From: RPRB01 sp035543115
GTDB lineage: Bacteria > Myxococcota > Myxococcia > Myxococcales > Myxococcaceae
Direction: 5' to 3'
Length of the DNA: 64,000 nt
Assembly: GCA_035543115.1 (NCBI GenBank)
Contig: DATKKF010000066.1
Coordinates: 1 to 64,000, forward strand
Shown one piece after another: positions 56,340 through 64,000 of this stretch. The position numbers were made by a program, and so were the translations under genes. The stretch's first letter is position 1. Each line of letters begins with the position of its first letter. The notes under the pieces were generated by a model. That model saw nothing but the letters and a program-made list of their open reading frames with translations. It did not search any database and was not told the origin of the DNA.

Positions 56340-56860
56340 CGAGGGCTCCACACGGCGGAATCGAGGCGTTGCACCGGCTGATCTCGCACGGCCTCCAGCA
56401 GCTCGGCGACCGTTTTCTGGAGAACGGGGTGGCGGGCCCCTGGATCCAGCTCGGCCAGGGGCTCGAGCGCAAACCGCCGGCGGTGGAGCTCCGGATGGGG
56501 GATGCGAAGGCCGGGCCGGTCCACCACCCGCTCGCCCCAGAGCAGGATGTCGAGGTCGAGGAGCCGCGGACCCCACCGCTCGGCGCGGACGCGGCCGTGC
56601 GCCCGCTCGGTGTCCAGGAGAGCAGACAGAAGGGACTCCGGGCTGCGCCCCGTCGAGAGGGCCACCACGGCGTTCCGGAACTCGGGCTGGGCGGGGCCGA
56701 CCGGCGCCGTGGCGTAGAGCGAGGAGCACCGGCGCACGCTGACATCCGCGAGCCGCGCGAGGTCCTCGACCGCCGCGGCGAGGGTGCGCTCGGGGTCGCC
56801 CAGGTTGGCGCCCAGGCCCAGGTAGACCGGTCCGCCGTCGCTCGCCGGAGCGGCGCTCAC
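56336..56860 (-). CDS. folK: 2-amino-4-hydroxy-6-hydroxymethyldihydropteridine pyrophosphokinase
   Basis: Transfers pyrophosphate from ATP to the pterin in folate biosynthesis. 174 residues with the HPPK signature: YLGLGANLGDPERTL near residue 13, RWGPRLLDLDILLWG near residue 95 and the loop VRIPHPELHRRRFALEPL (RIPHPEL in this copy). Length is normal (about 160-175). Starts with GTG at 56860, overlapping the dapB stop as GTGA. Confidence 0.94.
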   Translation of the reverse strand: MSAAPASDGGPVYLGLGANLGDPERTLAAAVEDLARLADVSVRRCSSLYATAPVGPAQPEFRNAVVALSTGRSPESLLSALLDTERAHGRVRAERWGPRLLDLDILLWGERVVDRPGLRIPHPELHRRRFALEPLAELDPGARHPVLQKTVAELLEAVRDQPVQRLDSAVWSPR

Positions 56861-57666
56861 AGCCCCAGCACGTCCCGCATCCCGTACTGGCCGGGAGGCT
56901 GGCCGCGGACCCAGAGCGCGGCACGGAGCGCACCCTTGGCGAACTGGTCGCGGCTGGTGGCGCGGTGGCTGAGCTCGATGCGCTCGCCCGGGGCGAGGAA
57001 GAACACGGTGTGCTCGCCGACCACGTCGCCGCCGCGGAGCGTCTGCACGCCGATCTCTCCCGGGGGGCGCTCACCGACCTGTCCGGCGCGCGCCAGCCGC
57101 AACACCGAGGCGTCCTGCCCGCGGGCCTTGGCCACCACCTCGGCGATGCGCAGCGCGGTGCCGCTCGGGGCGTCCCTCTTCAGCCGGTGGTGCAGCTCGA
57201 GCACCTCGGCATCCCAGCCGGCACCGAGGACGCGGCCGAGGAGCGCGGCGGCCTCGAGCATCACGTGGACCCCCACCGACATGTTGGGCGAGACCACCAG
57301 CGGGATGCGGGCCGCGGCGCGGTCGAGCCGCTCCCGCTGGGCAACGGTGAAACCGGTGGTGCCGGTGACGAAGGGAACGCCCTGGCGGGCACAGGCGTCG
57401 ACGAAGTCGGCGGCCGACTCGGGCGTGGTGAAGTCCACGGCGACGTCCGGGCGGACGTCCGCCAGCGCCGCGGCGAAGTCGTCCCGGAGAGGCAGGTGGA
57501 GGGCCCGGACACCGGAGAGCGTTCCGACGTCACGGCCGCGGGCCGGGGTGCCGGGACGGGCCACCGCGCCAACCACCTTCACCGCGGGCTCCTCGGCCGC
57601 GGCGCGGACCACGGCCGAGCCCATGCGGCCCGGAACGCCGGCGACCAGGAGGGTGATGGCCGTCAC
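56857..57666 (-). CDS. dapB: 4-hydroxy-tetrahydrodipicolinate reductase
   Basis: Second committed step of diaminopimelate/lysine synthesis, reducing the DapA product with NAD(P)H. 269 residues: Rossmann motif VAGVPGRMGSAVVRAA at the N-terminus, FTTPESAADF, the GTTGF motif in FVTGTTGFT, and substrate motif ELHHRLKRDAPSGTALR with catalytic His/Lys. GTG 57666 is followed directly by the Rossmann strand. The frame running further up to 58806 is the shadow of the EamA exporter. Confidence 0.95.
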   Translation of the reverse strand: MTAITLLVAGVPGRMGSAVVRAAAEEPAVKVVGAVARPGTPARGRDVGTLSGVRALHLPLRDDFAAALADVRPDVAVDFTTPESAADFVDACARQGVPFVTGTTGFTVAQRERLDRAAARIPLVVSPNMSVGVHVMLEAAALLGRVLGAGWDAEVLELHHRLKRDAPSGTALRIAEVVAKARGQDASVLRLARAGQVGERPPGEIGVQTLRGGDVVGEHTVFFLAPGERIELSHRATSRDQFAKGALRAALWVRGQPPGQYGMRDVLGL

Positions 57667-57713
57667 GGGCGCCCGATGTAGCACGGGCGGCGGGGGAGGC
57701 GCGCCGGAGGGGC

Positions 57714-58595
57714 TCAACCCGTGACCGGGGCTGCGCCGGACTCCACCGGTGCGTGGCGCTGGCCGGTGCGCGCTGCGCCCACCGCCGCGACCGTCACCAG
57801 GCCGATGCCGGCGGCCTGGCCCCAACCAGGGAACTGCCGGAGCATCACCGCACCCACCAGGAGCGCGGCCGCGGGCTCCACGCTCATCAGCGTGCCGAAC
57901 GTCCCCGCGTCGAGCCGGCGAAGCGCGAGCAGCTCGAGCGTATAGGGGATGACCGGGAGGAGCAGCGCGAGCCCAAGGCAGGCGAGGAGGACCTCCGGCG
58001 TCAGGTGGCCGAACGCCTGGGCGAGGCCGAGGGGCGTGGCGGCCAGGGCTGCGGCGGGCATGGAGATCGCCAGGCCGGCGACCCCGTGGAAACGCTGGCC
58101 GATGCGCTGGGTGAGGAGGATGTACGCCCCCCAGCAGACGCCGGCACCGAGGGCGAAGCCGATGCCCACCGGGTCGGTGAGCCCGGACCAGGGCTGCGTC
58201 ACCAGGAGCACGCCACCGAACGCCAGTGGTGGCCAGACCAGGCCCCAGCGGTTGCTCCGGCGGAGGACGGCGACGGAGAGCGGGCCGAGGAACTCGATGG
58301 CCACCGCGGTGGCGAGTGGGATGCGAGCGATGGACTCGAAGAAGGTGATGGTCATCCCGGCACTCACCACCCCGAGCAGGACGGCAGCGGCCAGGTCGCG
58401 GCGGTGCAGCGCGCGCAGGCTGGGGCGCGCCACGGCGACGAAGAAGACGGCGGCCCAGCACAGCCGGAGCCAGGCCGTGCCCGCAGGGCCGACGCTGGCG
58501 AAGACCGGCGTTGACGCGGCCGCGCCGATCTGGACGGTGAATATGGAGCAGAGGGCGAACAGGACGCCCGTGGAGGTCTTCCTTCCATCCGCCAT
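57714..58595 (-). CDS. EamA/RhtA-like exporter
   Basis: 293 residues, ten helices, two EamA repeats (AAASTPVFASVGPAGTAWLR; GVCWGAYILLTQRIGQRFHG; MSVEPAAALLVGAVML). It most resembles RhtA, the threonine/homoserine exporter. It lies between dapA and dapB on the same strand, 47 bases after itself to dapB and 90 bases behind dapA, so it may export lysine, diaminopimelate or an aspartate-family intermediate; that is inference from position. Confidence 0.88.
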   Translation of the reverse strand: MADGRKTSTGVLFALCSIFTVQIGAAASTPVFASVGPAGTAWLRLCWAAVFFVAVARPSLRALHRRDLAAAVLLGVVSAGMTITFFESIARIPLATAVAIEFLGPLSVAVLRRSNRWGLVWPPLAFGGVLLVTQPWSGLTDPVGIGFALGAGVCWGAYILLTQRIGQRFHGVAGLAISMPAAALAATPLGLAQAFGHLTPEVLLACLGLALLLPVIPYTLELLALRRLDAGTFGTLMSVEPAAALLVGAVMLRQFPGWGQAAGIGLVTVAAVGAARTGQRHAPVESGAAPVTG

Positions 58596-58685
58596 GGTGC
58601 GTGGGAATAGCGCCGCGGCGCCCGCCTCGCCGGTACAGACGTGGTCTCCCCCGGGTCACCCGGGCCCGAGCTGCCGCGAGGGCGC

Positions 58686-59567
58686 CTAGCTCAGCAGCCC
58701 GAGCCGGCGCAGCTCCGTCGCCAGCGCGATCCGGTGCGGCTCGCCCAGGGGCACCAGCGGGAGCCGGATCTCTGGCCCGAACATCCCCATCAGGTGCAGC
58801 GCCCACTTCACCGGGATGGGATTCGGCTCGGTGAACAGGAGGCGGTGCAGCGGATTCAAGCGGACCTGCAGCTCGAGAGCGCGCTCCCGCTCACCCCGCC
58901 GCGCCGCCTCGACCATGTCCGCCATCAGCCGGGGGGCCACGTTCGAGGAGACGGAGATGACGCCCTCGCCGCCGCAGGCGATGAAGGGCACGACGGTGAA
59001 GTCATCGCCGGAGAGCATCGTGAGCCGCGGCCCGCACTTCTCGCGCAGGTCCACCGCGCGCACCATGCTCGCGGTGGCCTCCTTGATGGCGAGGATCTCC
59101 TCCAGCTCGCACAGCCGCTGCATCGTCTCGGGCAGGATGTCGCCGCCCGTCCGGCCCGGGACGTTGTAGACCACGATGGGGAAGCCGGGGTGCGCCCGTA
59201 CGCAGGCGCGGTAGTGCTCGAGCAGGCCTGCCTGGTTCGGCTTGTTGTAGTAGGGGGTGACGATCAGCGCGGCGTCGGCGCCCACCTCGCGCACCCGCCC
59301 CATCGCCTCGATGGTCTCGGCCGTGCTGTTGCTTCCCGCCCCAGCCACCACCGGGACCCGTCCCTTCGCTTCCTCGACCACGACCCGCACCGCCCGGACG
59401 CGCTCGACGGAGGTCATGGTCACCGCCTCGCCCGTGGTTCCGCAGGGCACCAGGCCCGCGGTGCCGCCGGCGAGCTGCTGCCGTACGAGGGCCCGGTACG
59501 CGTCCTCGTCCAGCGCCCCGACGCGGAAGGGCGTGGCCAGCGCGGTCATCGAACCGTGGAGCTTCAT
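58686..59567 (-). CDS. dapA: 4-hydroxy-tetrahydrodipicolinate synthase
   Basis: Condenses pyruvate with aspartate semialdehyde. 293 residues of the NAL/DHDPS barrel: GTTGEAVTMTSVER near residue 47, the catalytic Tyr in YYNKPNQAGLLEHY and VYNVPGRTG, and the Schiff-base Lys in AIKEATASM. Length is exact for the family. ATG 59567 is chosen for its AGGGTGG site; an in-frame GTG at 59579 is an alternative. The lysA stop lies 14 bases upstream. Confidence 0.96.
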   Translation of the reverse strand: MKLHGSMTALATPFRVGALDEDAYRALVRQQLAGGTAGLVPCGTTGEAVTMTSVERVRAVRVVVEEAKGRVPVVAGAGSNSTAETIEAMGRVREVGADAALIVTPYYNKPNQAGLLEHYRACVRAHPGFPIVVYNVPGRTGGDILPETMQRLCELEEILAIKEATASMVRAVDLREKCGPRLTMLSGDDFTVVPFIACGGEGVISVSSNVAPRLMADMVEAARRGERERALELQVRLNPLHRLLFTEPNPIPVKWALHLMGMFGPEIRLPLVPLGEPHRIALATELRRLGLLS

Positions 59568-59580
59568 GGCGCCGGCCACC

Positions 59581-60828
59581 CTACCGTCCGTTTGCCTCGC
59601 CGCGCCAGAGGTCCTCCACCCGCTCCCGCTGGCGCACCACCCGCGCCCTGGCTCCGGAGACCAGCACCTCGGCCGGCCGGGGCCGCCCGTTGTACGTGCT
59701 GGCCATGCTCATCCCGTAGGCGCCGGCGCCCCGGATGGCGAGCAGCGCCCCCGGCTCGGGGAGCACCAGCCGCCGGTCGCGGCCGAGCACGTCGGTCGAT
59801 TCGCAGACCGGGCCCACCACGTCGAGCACCTGCGTCCTTCCCCGCCGGGTCCGCACCGGGACGATGGCGTGCTCGGCGCCGTAGAGCGCGGGGCGGAGCA
59901 GGTCGTTCATGCCGGCGTCCACCACCACCAGCGTTCGCCCGCCGGCGCGCTTGCGGTACAGCACCGAGGTGAGCAGCACTCCGGCGTTGCCCACCAGCAC
60001 CCGGCCCGGCTCGACGAGCACCGTGGCCCCGGTGTCTCCGGTGGCCTCACGCACCGTGGCCGCCCAGCGGTCCGGCGAGGGCGGCTCCTCGTCCTGGTAA
60101 CGAATGCCCAGGCCGCCCCCCACGTCGAGCCACTCCAGTGGATGCCCCTCGCCGCGGAGCACCCGGTAGAGCCCCGCGACCTGGCGGAGCGCGGCCCCGA
60201 GCGGGCCGAGCCGGGTGAGCTGGCTCCCGATGTGACAGTCCACCCCGCGGGCACGGACGCCGCGCATGCGGCGGGCCCGGGCGTACAGCGCGCGGGCCTC
60301 GGCGAAGGGGACGCCGAACTTCGAGGTGGGGAGCCCGGTGGAGATGTGCCGGTGCGTGCCCGCGTCGACGCCGGGGTTCACCCGGATGGCGAAGGGCGCG
60401 CGCCGGCGGAGCCGACGCCCCACCCGGTCCAGCGCCTCGAGCTCCTCGGCGCTCTCGACGTTGAACATCCCGATGCCCGCCCGCAGCGCGAACGCCATCT
60501 CGGCCTCGGTCTTCCCCACTCCGGCGAAGACGGTGCGGCCGGGGTCGCCTCCTGCCTCGAGCACCCGGGCCAGCTCACCCCCGGAGACCACGTCGAACCC
60601 GGAGCCCCACCGGACGAGCGACGCGAGCAGCGCGAGGTTTCCGTTGGCCTTGACCGAGTAGCAGACCAGGTGCGGCGCACCACCGAAGGCCTCGTCCACC
60701 ACCTGGAAGTGCCGCCGCAGCGTCGCCTCCGAGTAGACATAGGTCGGTGTCCCGACCCGCGCGGCGATGCGCTCGAGCGAGACGTTCTCCGCGTGGAGGA
60801 CCCCCCGGACTGGACGGAAGTGATCCAT
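59581..60828 (-). CDS. lysA: diaminopimelate decarboxylase
   Basis: PLP enzyme giving L-lysine from meso-diaminopimelate. 415 residues of the fold-type III family: PLP Lys in YSVKANGNLALL near residue 58, HIGSQ in DCHIGSQLTRL, WLDVGGGLGIRY, EPGRVLVGNAGV and the Cys-containing VVGPVCESTDVLG. ATG 60828 preceded by GGCGGGG; GTG 60834 two codons earlier is possible. It follows the LptM-like gene by 14 bases and precedes dapA. Confidence 0.96.
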   Translation of the reverse strand: MDHFRPVRGVLHAENVSLERIAARVGTPTYVYSEATLRRHFQVVDEAFGGAPHLVCYSVKANGNLALLASLVRWGSGFDVVSGGELARVLEAGGDPGRTVFAGVGKTEAEMAFALRAGIGMFNVESAEELEALDRVGRRLRRRAPFAIRVNPGVDAGTHRHISTGLPTSKFGVPFAEARALYARARRMRGVRARGVDCHIGSQLTRLGPLGAALRQVAGLYRVLRGEGHPLEWLDVGGGLGIRYQDEEPPSPDRWAATVREATGDTGATVLVEPGRVLVGNAGVLLTSVLYRKRAGGRTLVVVDAGMNDLLRPALYGAEHAIVPVRTRRGRTQVLDVVGPVCESTDVLGRDRRLVLPEPGALLAIRGAGAYGMSMASTYNGRPRPAEVLVSGARARVVRQRERVEDLWRGEANGR

Positions 60829-60842
60829 CGGCACCCCGCCCG

Positions 60843-61049
60843 CTAGGTCCCGGCGTCCAGGCGCCTCGGAGCGGGGGGAGCCTCGCCCTGGGGCGGTACC
60901 GGCGAAGTGGAAGCTGGGGGCGTGGGCGCCTGCGCCGGGCCGGCCGGGGCGGGGGAGCGGAGGTTGTTGGGCCGGACTCCGCAGGCAGCCACGAGGACGA
61001 CCAGCACCCCGAGCGCGGCGAGCCTAGAAGCGGATCCCGAGCTGGGCAC
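60843..61049 (-). CDS. small LptM/YifL-like lipoprotein
   Basis: 68 residues. Signal peptide LAALGVLVVLVAACG with Cys as lipobox, followed by RPNNLRSP and a Pro/Ala-rich tail. The position immediately before lysA and the Cys-Gly start match the LptM/LppL-type lipoproteins that precede lysA in many proteobacteria; in E. coli LptM helps assemble the LptD translocon. The start is GTG 61049, overlapping the outer-membrane protein gene by 26 bases; no other good start precedes the signal sequence. The rest of the sequence is too divergent to be sure. Confidence 0.6.
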   Translation of the reverse strand: MPSSGSASRLAALGVLVVLVAACGVRPNNLRSPAPAGPAQAPTPPASTSPVPPQGEAPPAPRRLDAGT

Positions 61050-62901
61050 GGAGCGCCTGGGCGACCGAGGGAGACACCGCGGTGGTGAGCCCGTAGTTGA
61101 ACTGGAGACCGTCGAACGGGAACAGGACACCGTACGCGAGCTGGGCGTAGAAGCCGTCGTCGGTCTGGTAACGCACCCCGGCGTCGATCTCGAGGCCGAG
61201 CTGGGTGCTCGACCCCGACGGGGTGCTCGAGGGCTTCAGGGCCTTCGAGTAGACGAAGGCCCCGAACACGCTCAGCGAGTCGTTGAAGGCGTAGGAGACT
61301 CCCGGCTTGAGGTAGAGCGCGTCGGTGATGCCGCCGATGATCTCTCGCCAGAGGATGAGGTCGATCCGGTAGTCCTGGTTGAAGCGGAAGTTGCGGATGT
61401 CGCGATCCTGGCAGAGCGGCTGGTTGGAGGGCGCGCCGTAGCTGCAGGGCCGCTGTCCGTATTGCGCGCCCTCGTAGTCGCCCCACTGCGCCCCGGAGGT
61501 GGTGGAGCCCGGCCGGGTCTGCCCGCTGGGGCGGTTGGGCTTGTTGCCGAAGCCCGGGGCGGAGTCACCGCTGGCCGCGCCGAGCTCGAGGCCGATCTTC
61601 AGCGCGCCCTCGAGGAGCCGCCACTCGGTCTGCAGCGCGCCGCCGTACTGGGCGATGGTCAGCTGGTAGGGGTAGTCGCAGCGGGTGCTCGTCCCGTCGT
61701 TGTTGGGCAGGCAGCCGTTGGCCTTCCCGAGGTACGCCGCGACCTCCAGCTCGAGGCGGAACGCCTTCTTCTCGAGCCTGAGCCAGAGGTCGGGGATGAA
61801 GAGGTAGGCGCTGCGGGAGATCCGGCTCAGCGAAGCGTTGGGGAGGGTGTACGGGTTCTGCTCGGAGAAGCTGGTGGTGTCCCCGTTCTGCTTGTACTCG
61901 TAGTTCTGGCTCCGGTACTGGAAGAACAGGCCGTAGTTGAAGATTGTGCCGCCAGCGTCGAGCCGGTTCCGGGCCTTCTGATCGGTGTCCTTCCTCGCGA
62001 TGATGATGCCGAAGGTGTGGGCGTCGTCCGAGTTGCTGACGTCGTAGGGCTGCCCCTGGGTGTTGACGTGGCCGCTGACCAGCCCCTCGAGATCGAAGTC
62101 GATGGTGGGCACCAGGAAGAAGCCCGGGAGCGGCTCGGCGACGAACTGGAACCGGTCCACCGTCGATCCGTGATCGCAGTCCAGGCAGTTCCCGTCGTTG
62201 TGCACGATGCCCAGCCCGTACTGGTCTCCCATCCGGCCGAACTTCAGGAGGCCGATCGGCGTGGCGACCTCACCCCAGACGCGCTTCACCGCCAGGTTGC
62301 TCTGGGTGGAGTTCACGCCGGCGATCGGGGGGATCTGGCTGCTGCCGAGGATGCCGATGTCCACCCGGTCCTGGCGGACGTAGGCGTACTCCGGCGTACT
62401 GCCCCACACCAGGTTGTCCAGCGCGTCCACCTGGGCCCGGATCCGCACCTCCTCGGAGATGTTGAGGGTGGGGTCCAGCCGGAAGCGCATGTTGGTCCCG
62501 GCGATGCTGTGCCCACCGTTGAGACCCGAGGTGGTGAACTGCCCATCGGGCCTGGGGAAGAGCCAGTACCCCGACAGGTCCGGCGGCTGGTCGAGATCGA
62601 ACTTGTGGAACAGCTCCGGGCGCACCCGGAAATAGCCGTGCAGCTCGAGCAGGTCGAGCTTGCGGTGAGTCGTGGTCTCCGCCTCCCACGTGCTGCCCGC
62701 CGAGGTGGCGGCGACCGTGGCGGCCTGGGCGCGCATCTCCTCGCGCAGCTCCTTCTTCGCCGCCTCGACTCGCGCGTCGATCTCCCGCTGGATGTCGGCG
62801 TCGCTCCGGAACTTCGGTTCGGCGAGGGGGGCACCGGGCGATGGCGTCTGCGCGAGCGCGGTGGCGGAGACGAGCAGCGCCGCCAGGGCAGTGACCTTCA
62901 C
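61024..62901 (-). CDS. TIGR04551-type outer-membrane protein
   Basis: 625 residues. Signal peptide MKVTALAALLVSATALAQ, a coiled-coil stretch (about 35-60, DADIQREIDARVEAAKKELR), then long alternating beta strands with aromatic girdles ending in LRAQLGIRF, with a C-terminal Phe as in outer-membrane barrels. GYFRVRPELFHKFDL and TNMRFRLDPTLNISEEVRIR match what I recall of the Myxococcales TIGR04551 family. Probably a porin-like barrel; function unknown. GTG 62901 with GGAG upstream. It appears to head the lptM-lysA-dapA operon. Confidence 0.82.
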   Translation of the reverse strand: MKVTALAALLVSATALAQTPSPGAPLAEPKFRSDADIQREIDARVEAAKKELREEMRAQAATVAATSAGSTWEAETTTHRKLDLLELHGYFRVRPELFHKFDLDQPPDLSGYWLFPRPDGQFTTSGLNGGHSIAGTNMRFRLDPTLNISEEVRIRAQVDALDNLVWGSTPEYAYVRQDRVDIGILGSSQIPPIAGVNSTQSNLAVKRVWGEVATPIGLLKFGRMGDQYGLGIVHNDGNCLDCDHGSTVDRFQFVAEPLPGFFLVPTIDFDLEGLVSGHVNTQGQPYDVSNSDDAHTFGIIIARKDTDQKARNRLDAGGTIFNYGLFFQYRSQNYEYKQNGDTTSFSEQNPYTLPNASLSRISRSAYLFIPDLWLRLEKKAFRLELEVAAYLGKANGCLPNNDGTSTRCDYPYQLTIAQYGGALQTEWRLLEGALKIGLELGAASGDSAPGFGNKPNRPSGQTRPGSTTSGAQWGDYEGAQYGQRPCSYGAPSNQPLCQDRDIRNFRFNQDYRIDLILWREIIGGITDALYLKPGVSYAFNDSLSVFGAFVYSKALKPSSTPSGSSTQLGLEIDAGVRYQTDDGFYAQLAYGVLFPFDGLQFNYGLTTAVSPSVAQALRAQLGIRF

Positions 62902-62937
62902 TGTGATTCTCCGGAGGGGTAGGACGAAGGGCGCGGC

Positions 62938-62966
62938 ATGAAGACACCCACGCGCATCCGTGTCAA
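62938..62966 (-). promoter_or_regulatory. promoter candidate, TTGACA-N17-CTTCAT
   Basis: On the minus strand a perfect -35 TTGACA (62966-62961) is followed by 17 bases and CTTCAT (62943-62938), about 36 bases before the GTG at 62901. It would drive the outer-membrane protein/lysA/dap operon. Confidence 0.5.
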
Positions 62967-63009
62967 TGAGGTGTGCGTCCGCTTCGCGCCCCGGCCCTCT
63001 CTCTTGCGC

Positions 63010-63015
63010 TAGCAT
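63010..63015 (+). promoter_or_regulatory. candidate -10 element TAGCAT
   Basis: TAGCAT ends 10 bases before the ATG at 63026, with no Shine-Dalgarno site between. It is one of the set of near-leaderless candidates. Confidence 0.35.
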
Positions 63016-63025
63016 CTGGGACAAC

Positions 63026-63325
63026 ATGAATCGGAGCGTCCAGATTCCCCTGTTGTCGCTTGGTGCCGCGCTGCTGCTCGCGGTGATCGGCGCCTGCGGC
63101 AGCAGCCTGTCCCAGTTCGGCGAGGCGTGCTCGGTGTACGCGGTGCAGAACGACTGCGAATCACCGAATGCCTGCGAGTGCCGGGTGGGCCAGCCATACT
63201 GCGTCTGCACTCGTCGCTGTGAGCTGGACAAGGACTGCCCGAGCGGGACGTTCTGCCTCGCCGGCCAGAACCCTGCCAACAACCAGCAGGACCTGTTCTG
63301 CTTCAAGAAGGACGCCGGCCGCTGA
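63026..63325 (+). CDS. small Cys-rich lipoprotein
   Basis: 99 residues. Signal peptide ending in the lipobox VIGAC, followed by a Cys-rich domain (CSVYAVQNDC, CECRVGQPYCVCTRRC, CPSGTFC), ten or more Cys that probably form disulphides. This Cys pattern (C-x-C-x-G...C.C..C....DC) recalls the EGF-like or DUF-type modules common in myxobacterial lipoproteins. Function unknown. It ends 23 bases inside the convergent epimerase gene. Confidence 0.72.
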   Translation: MNRSVQIPLLSLGAALLLAVIGACGSSLSQFGEACSVYAVQNDCESPNACECRVGQPYCVCTRRCELDKDCPSGTFCLAGQNPANNQQDLFCFKKDAGR

Positions 63326-63752
63326 CGGGGTGCGCCGGCTCCGGCGGGCCCTGTCGCAGCTCGGTGAGCACTCCGCGCATCCCCCTGGGGTGAACGAAGG
63401 CCACCCGTGCGCCGCCGGCGCCGGGGCGGGGCTCCTGGTCGATCAGCGGCGCGCCCGCCTTGCGCAGCGAGTCCATCGCCGACTCGATGTCCTCCACCTC
63501 GATGCACACGTGGTGAAGGCCCTCGCCGCGGCTGGCGAGGAACCGGGCGACGCCCGAGTCGGGAGTGGTGGGGGAGATGAGCTCCACCCGGCCCATGCCG
63601 TGGCCGAAGATGGCGGTCTTCACTTGCTGCTCGGGGACCTCCTCGACGTGGGTCAGCTCGAGCCCGAGCGCGTCGCGCCACAGCCGGATGCTCTCCTCGA
63701 GGTCGCGGACCACGATCGCCACGTGGTCGAGGCCCTTCGCATGAACGCTCAT
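63303..63752 (-). CDS. mce: methylmalonyl-CoA epimerase
   Basis: Interconverts (2R)- and (2S)-methylmalonyl-CoA, a step of propionate and branched-chain amino acid breakdown. 149 residues of the vicinal oxygen chelate fold: GLDHVAIVVRDLEESIRLW at the N-terminus, then LELTHVEEVPEQQVKTAIF, VELISPTTPDSGVARFLASR and GLHHVCIEVEDIE. Metal ligands His9, Glu and His in these motifs are present. ATG 63752 overlaps the stop of the MutM-like gene as ATGA. The C-terminal PEPAHPVSGRRPS is an unusual extension. Confidence 0.94.
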   Translation of the reverse strand: MSVHAKGLDHVAIVVRDLEESIRLWRDALGLELTHVEEVPEQQVKTAIFGHGMGRVELISPTTPDSGVARFLASRGEGLHHVCIEVEDIESAMDSLRKAGAPLIDQEPRPGAGGARVAFVHPRGMRGVLTELRQGPPEPAHPVSGRRPS

Positions 63753-64000
63753 CCCTTGGTTCTCCTCGCCGGCTGGCACCGGGGACACAGGTCGGTTCTT
63801 CTGCCCGCCTGCCGCAGCAGGCGGATGGGCGTGCCGCAGCGCGGGCAAGGTTCTCCCTCGCGAGCGTAGACCTTGAACGGGTTTTCCGTCCCGGGCTCCT
63901 CGACGTAGGCGATCTCCTCGCCGTCCTCGGCCGACAGGGCGAAGGCCAGGCCCCGGCGGATGGCGGTGGCCAGGCGGTTCCAGTCGGAGAGCTCGAGCGA
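63749..64000 (-). CDS. mutM: Fpg/MutM-type DNA glycosylase, C-terminal part
   Basis: Only the last 83 codons lie in the window; the gene runs off the right edge. The fragment ends with the zinc finger REGEPCPRCGTPIRLL plus LCPRCQ, preceded by NPFKVYARE, the characteristic MutM/Nei C-terminus. These enzymes excise oxidised bases (8-oxoguanine for MutM). Whether it is MutM or Nei cannot be settled because the N-terminal Pro/Glu is missing. It is coupled to the epimerase gene. Confidence 0.88.
   Translation of the reverse strand, partial: SLELSDWNRLATAIRRGLAFALSAEDGEEIAYVEEPGTENPFKVYAREGEPCPRCGTPIRLLRQAGRRTDLCPRCQPARRTKG

Noticed and set aside
1..64000. Search for CRISPR repeats, transposases, integrases, tRNA-linked islands and biosynthetic megasynthases
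   Set aside because: None seen by eye; base and codon use look even along the window.

Overview
This is a GC-rich, densely packed bacterial chromosome segment, most probably from a myxobacterium (Myxococcota; the suborder is a guess). Four things point there. Two predicted cell-surface proteins end in MYXO-CTERM-like tails (a Cys near a Gly/Ser-rich stretch, a hydrophobic helix, then an Arg cluster). There is an outer-membrane protein that I recognise as the Myxococcales TIGR04551 type. Third-codon positions are strongly G/C. Neighbouring genes very often overlap by GTGA or ATGA. I saw no rRNA, tRNA, CRISPR array, insertion sequence or prophage gene.

Layout. 1-9200 (minus): one operon for glucose entry and the whole pentose-phosphate cycle, in the transcribed order tkt, rpiB, tal, pgi, gnd, zwf, glk, pgl (the last cut by the window edge). 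9385-15705: a Pro/Ala/Glu-rich protein, a YceI protein, a rhomboid-like protein, two small proteins, and the first small-lipoprotein/HExxH-protein pair. 15692-19226 (minus): a chemoreceptor followed by tatB and a tatC with a very large periplasmic insertion. 19334-25231: an HDAC-type deacetylase, an SDR oxidoreductase, PBP1A and an FAD monooxygenase. 25239-28361: a lipoprotein resembling an archaemetzincin that has lost its zinc ligands, divergent from a second, paralogous small-lipoprotein/HExxH-protein pair.

28382-39351: a LysR regulator with a palindromic operator and a divergent small gene, a pseudouridine synthase, a pentapeptide-repeat protein, an MBL-fold exonuclease-like protein, an EamA permease and a Ca2+/H+ exchanger, an acyl-CoA synthetase and two unknowns. 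39355-47082: etfB-etfA-MBL hydrolase, divergent from a complete Liv-type ABC importer (livJHMGF). With the acyl-CoA synthetase and the methylmalonyl-CoA epimerase near the right edge, this suggests a cell that oxidises branched-chain amino acids and organic acids. 47098-51617: a thiolase-fold protein lacking both catalytic cysteines, with a long C-terminal extension, next to a cytochrome c/sugar dehydrogenase fusion. 51790-54918: kdsD, a membrane-anchored unknown and an MFS permease.

54915-62901 (minus): an operon running TIGR04551 outer-membrane protein, LptM-like lipoprotein, lysA, dapA, EamA exporter, dapB, folK, TPR protein, which couples lysine/diaminopimelate synthesis to folate and envelope functions. 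63026-64000: a Cys-rich lipoprotein, methylmalonyl-CoA epimerase, and the C-terminal zinc finger of a MutM-type DNA glycosylase running off the window.

All calls come from reading the sequence and from remembered family motifs. No database search was run, so family names are recognition calls and start codons are choices based on Shine-Dalgarno-like sites, overlaps and N-terminal family fit.
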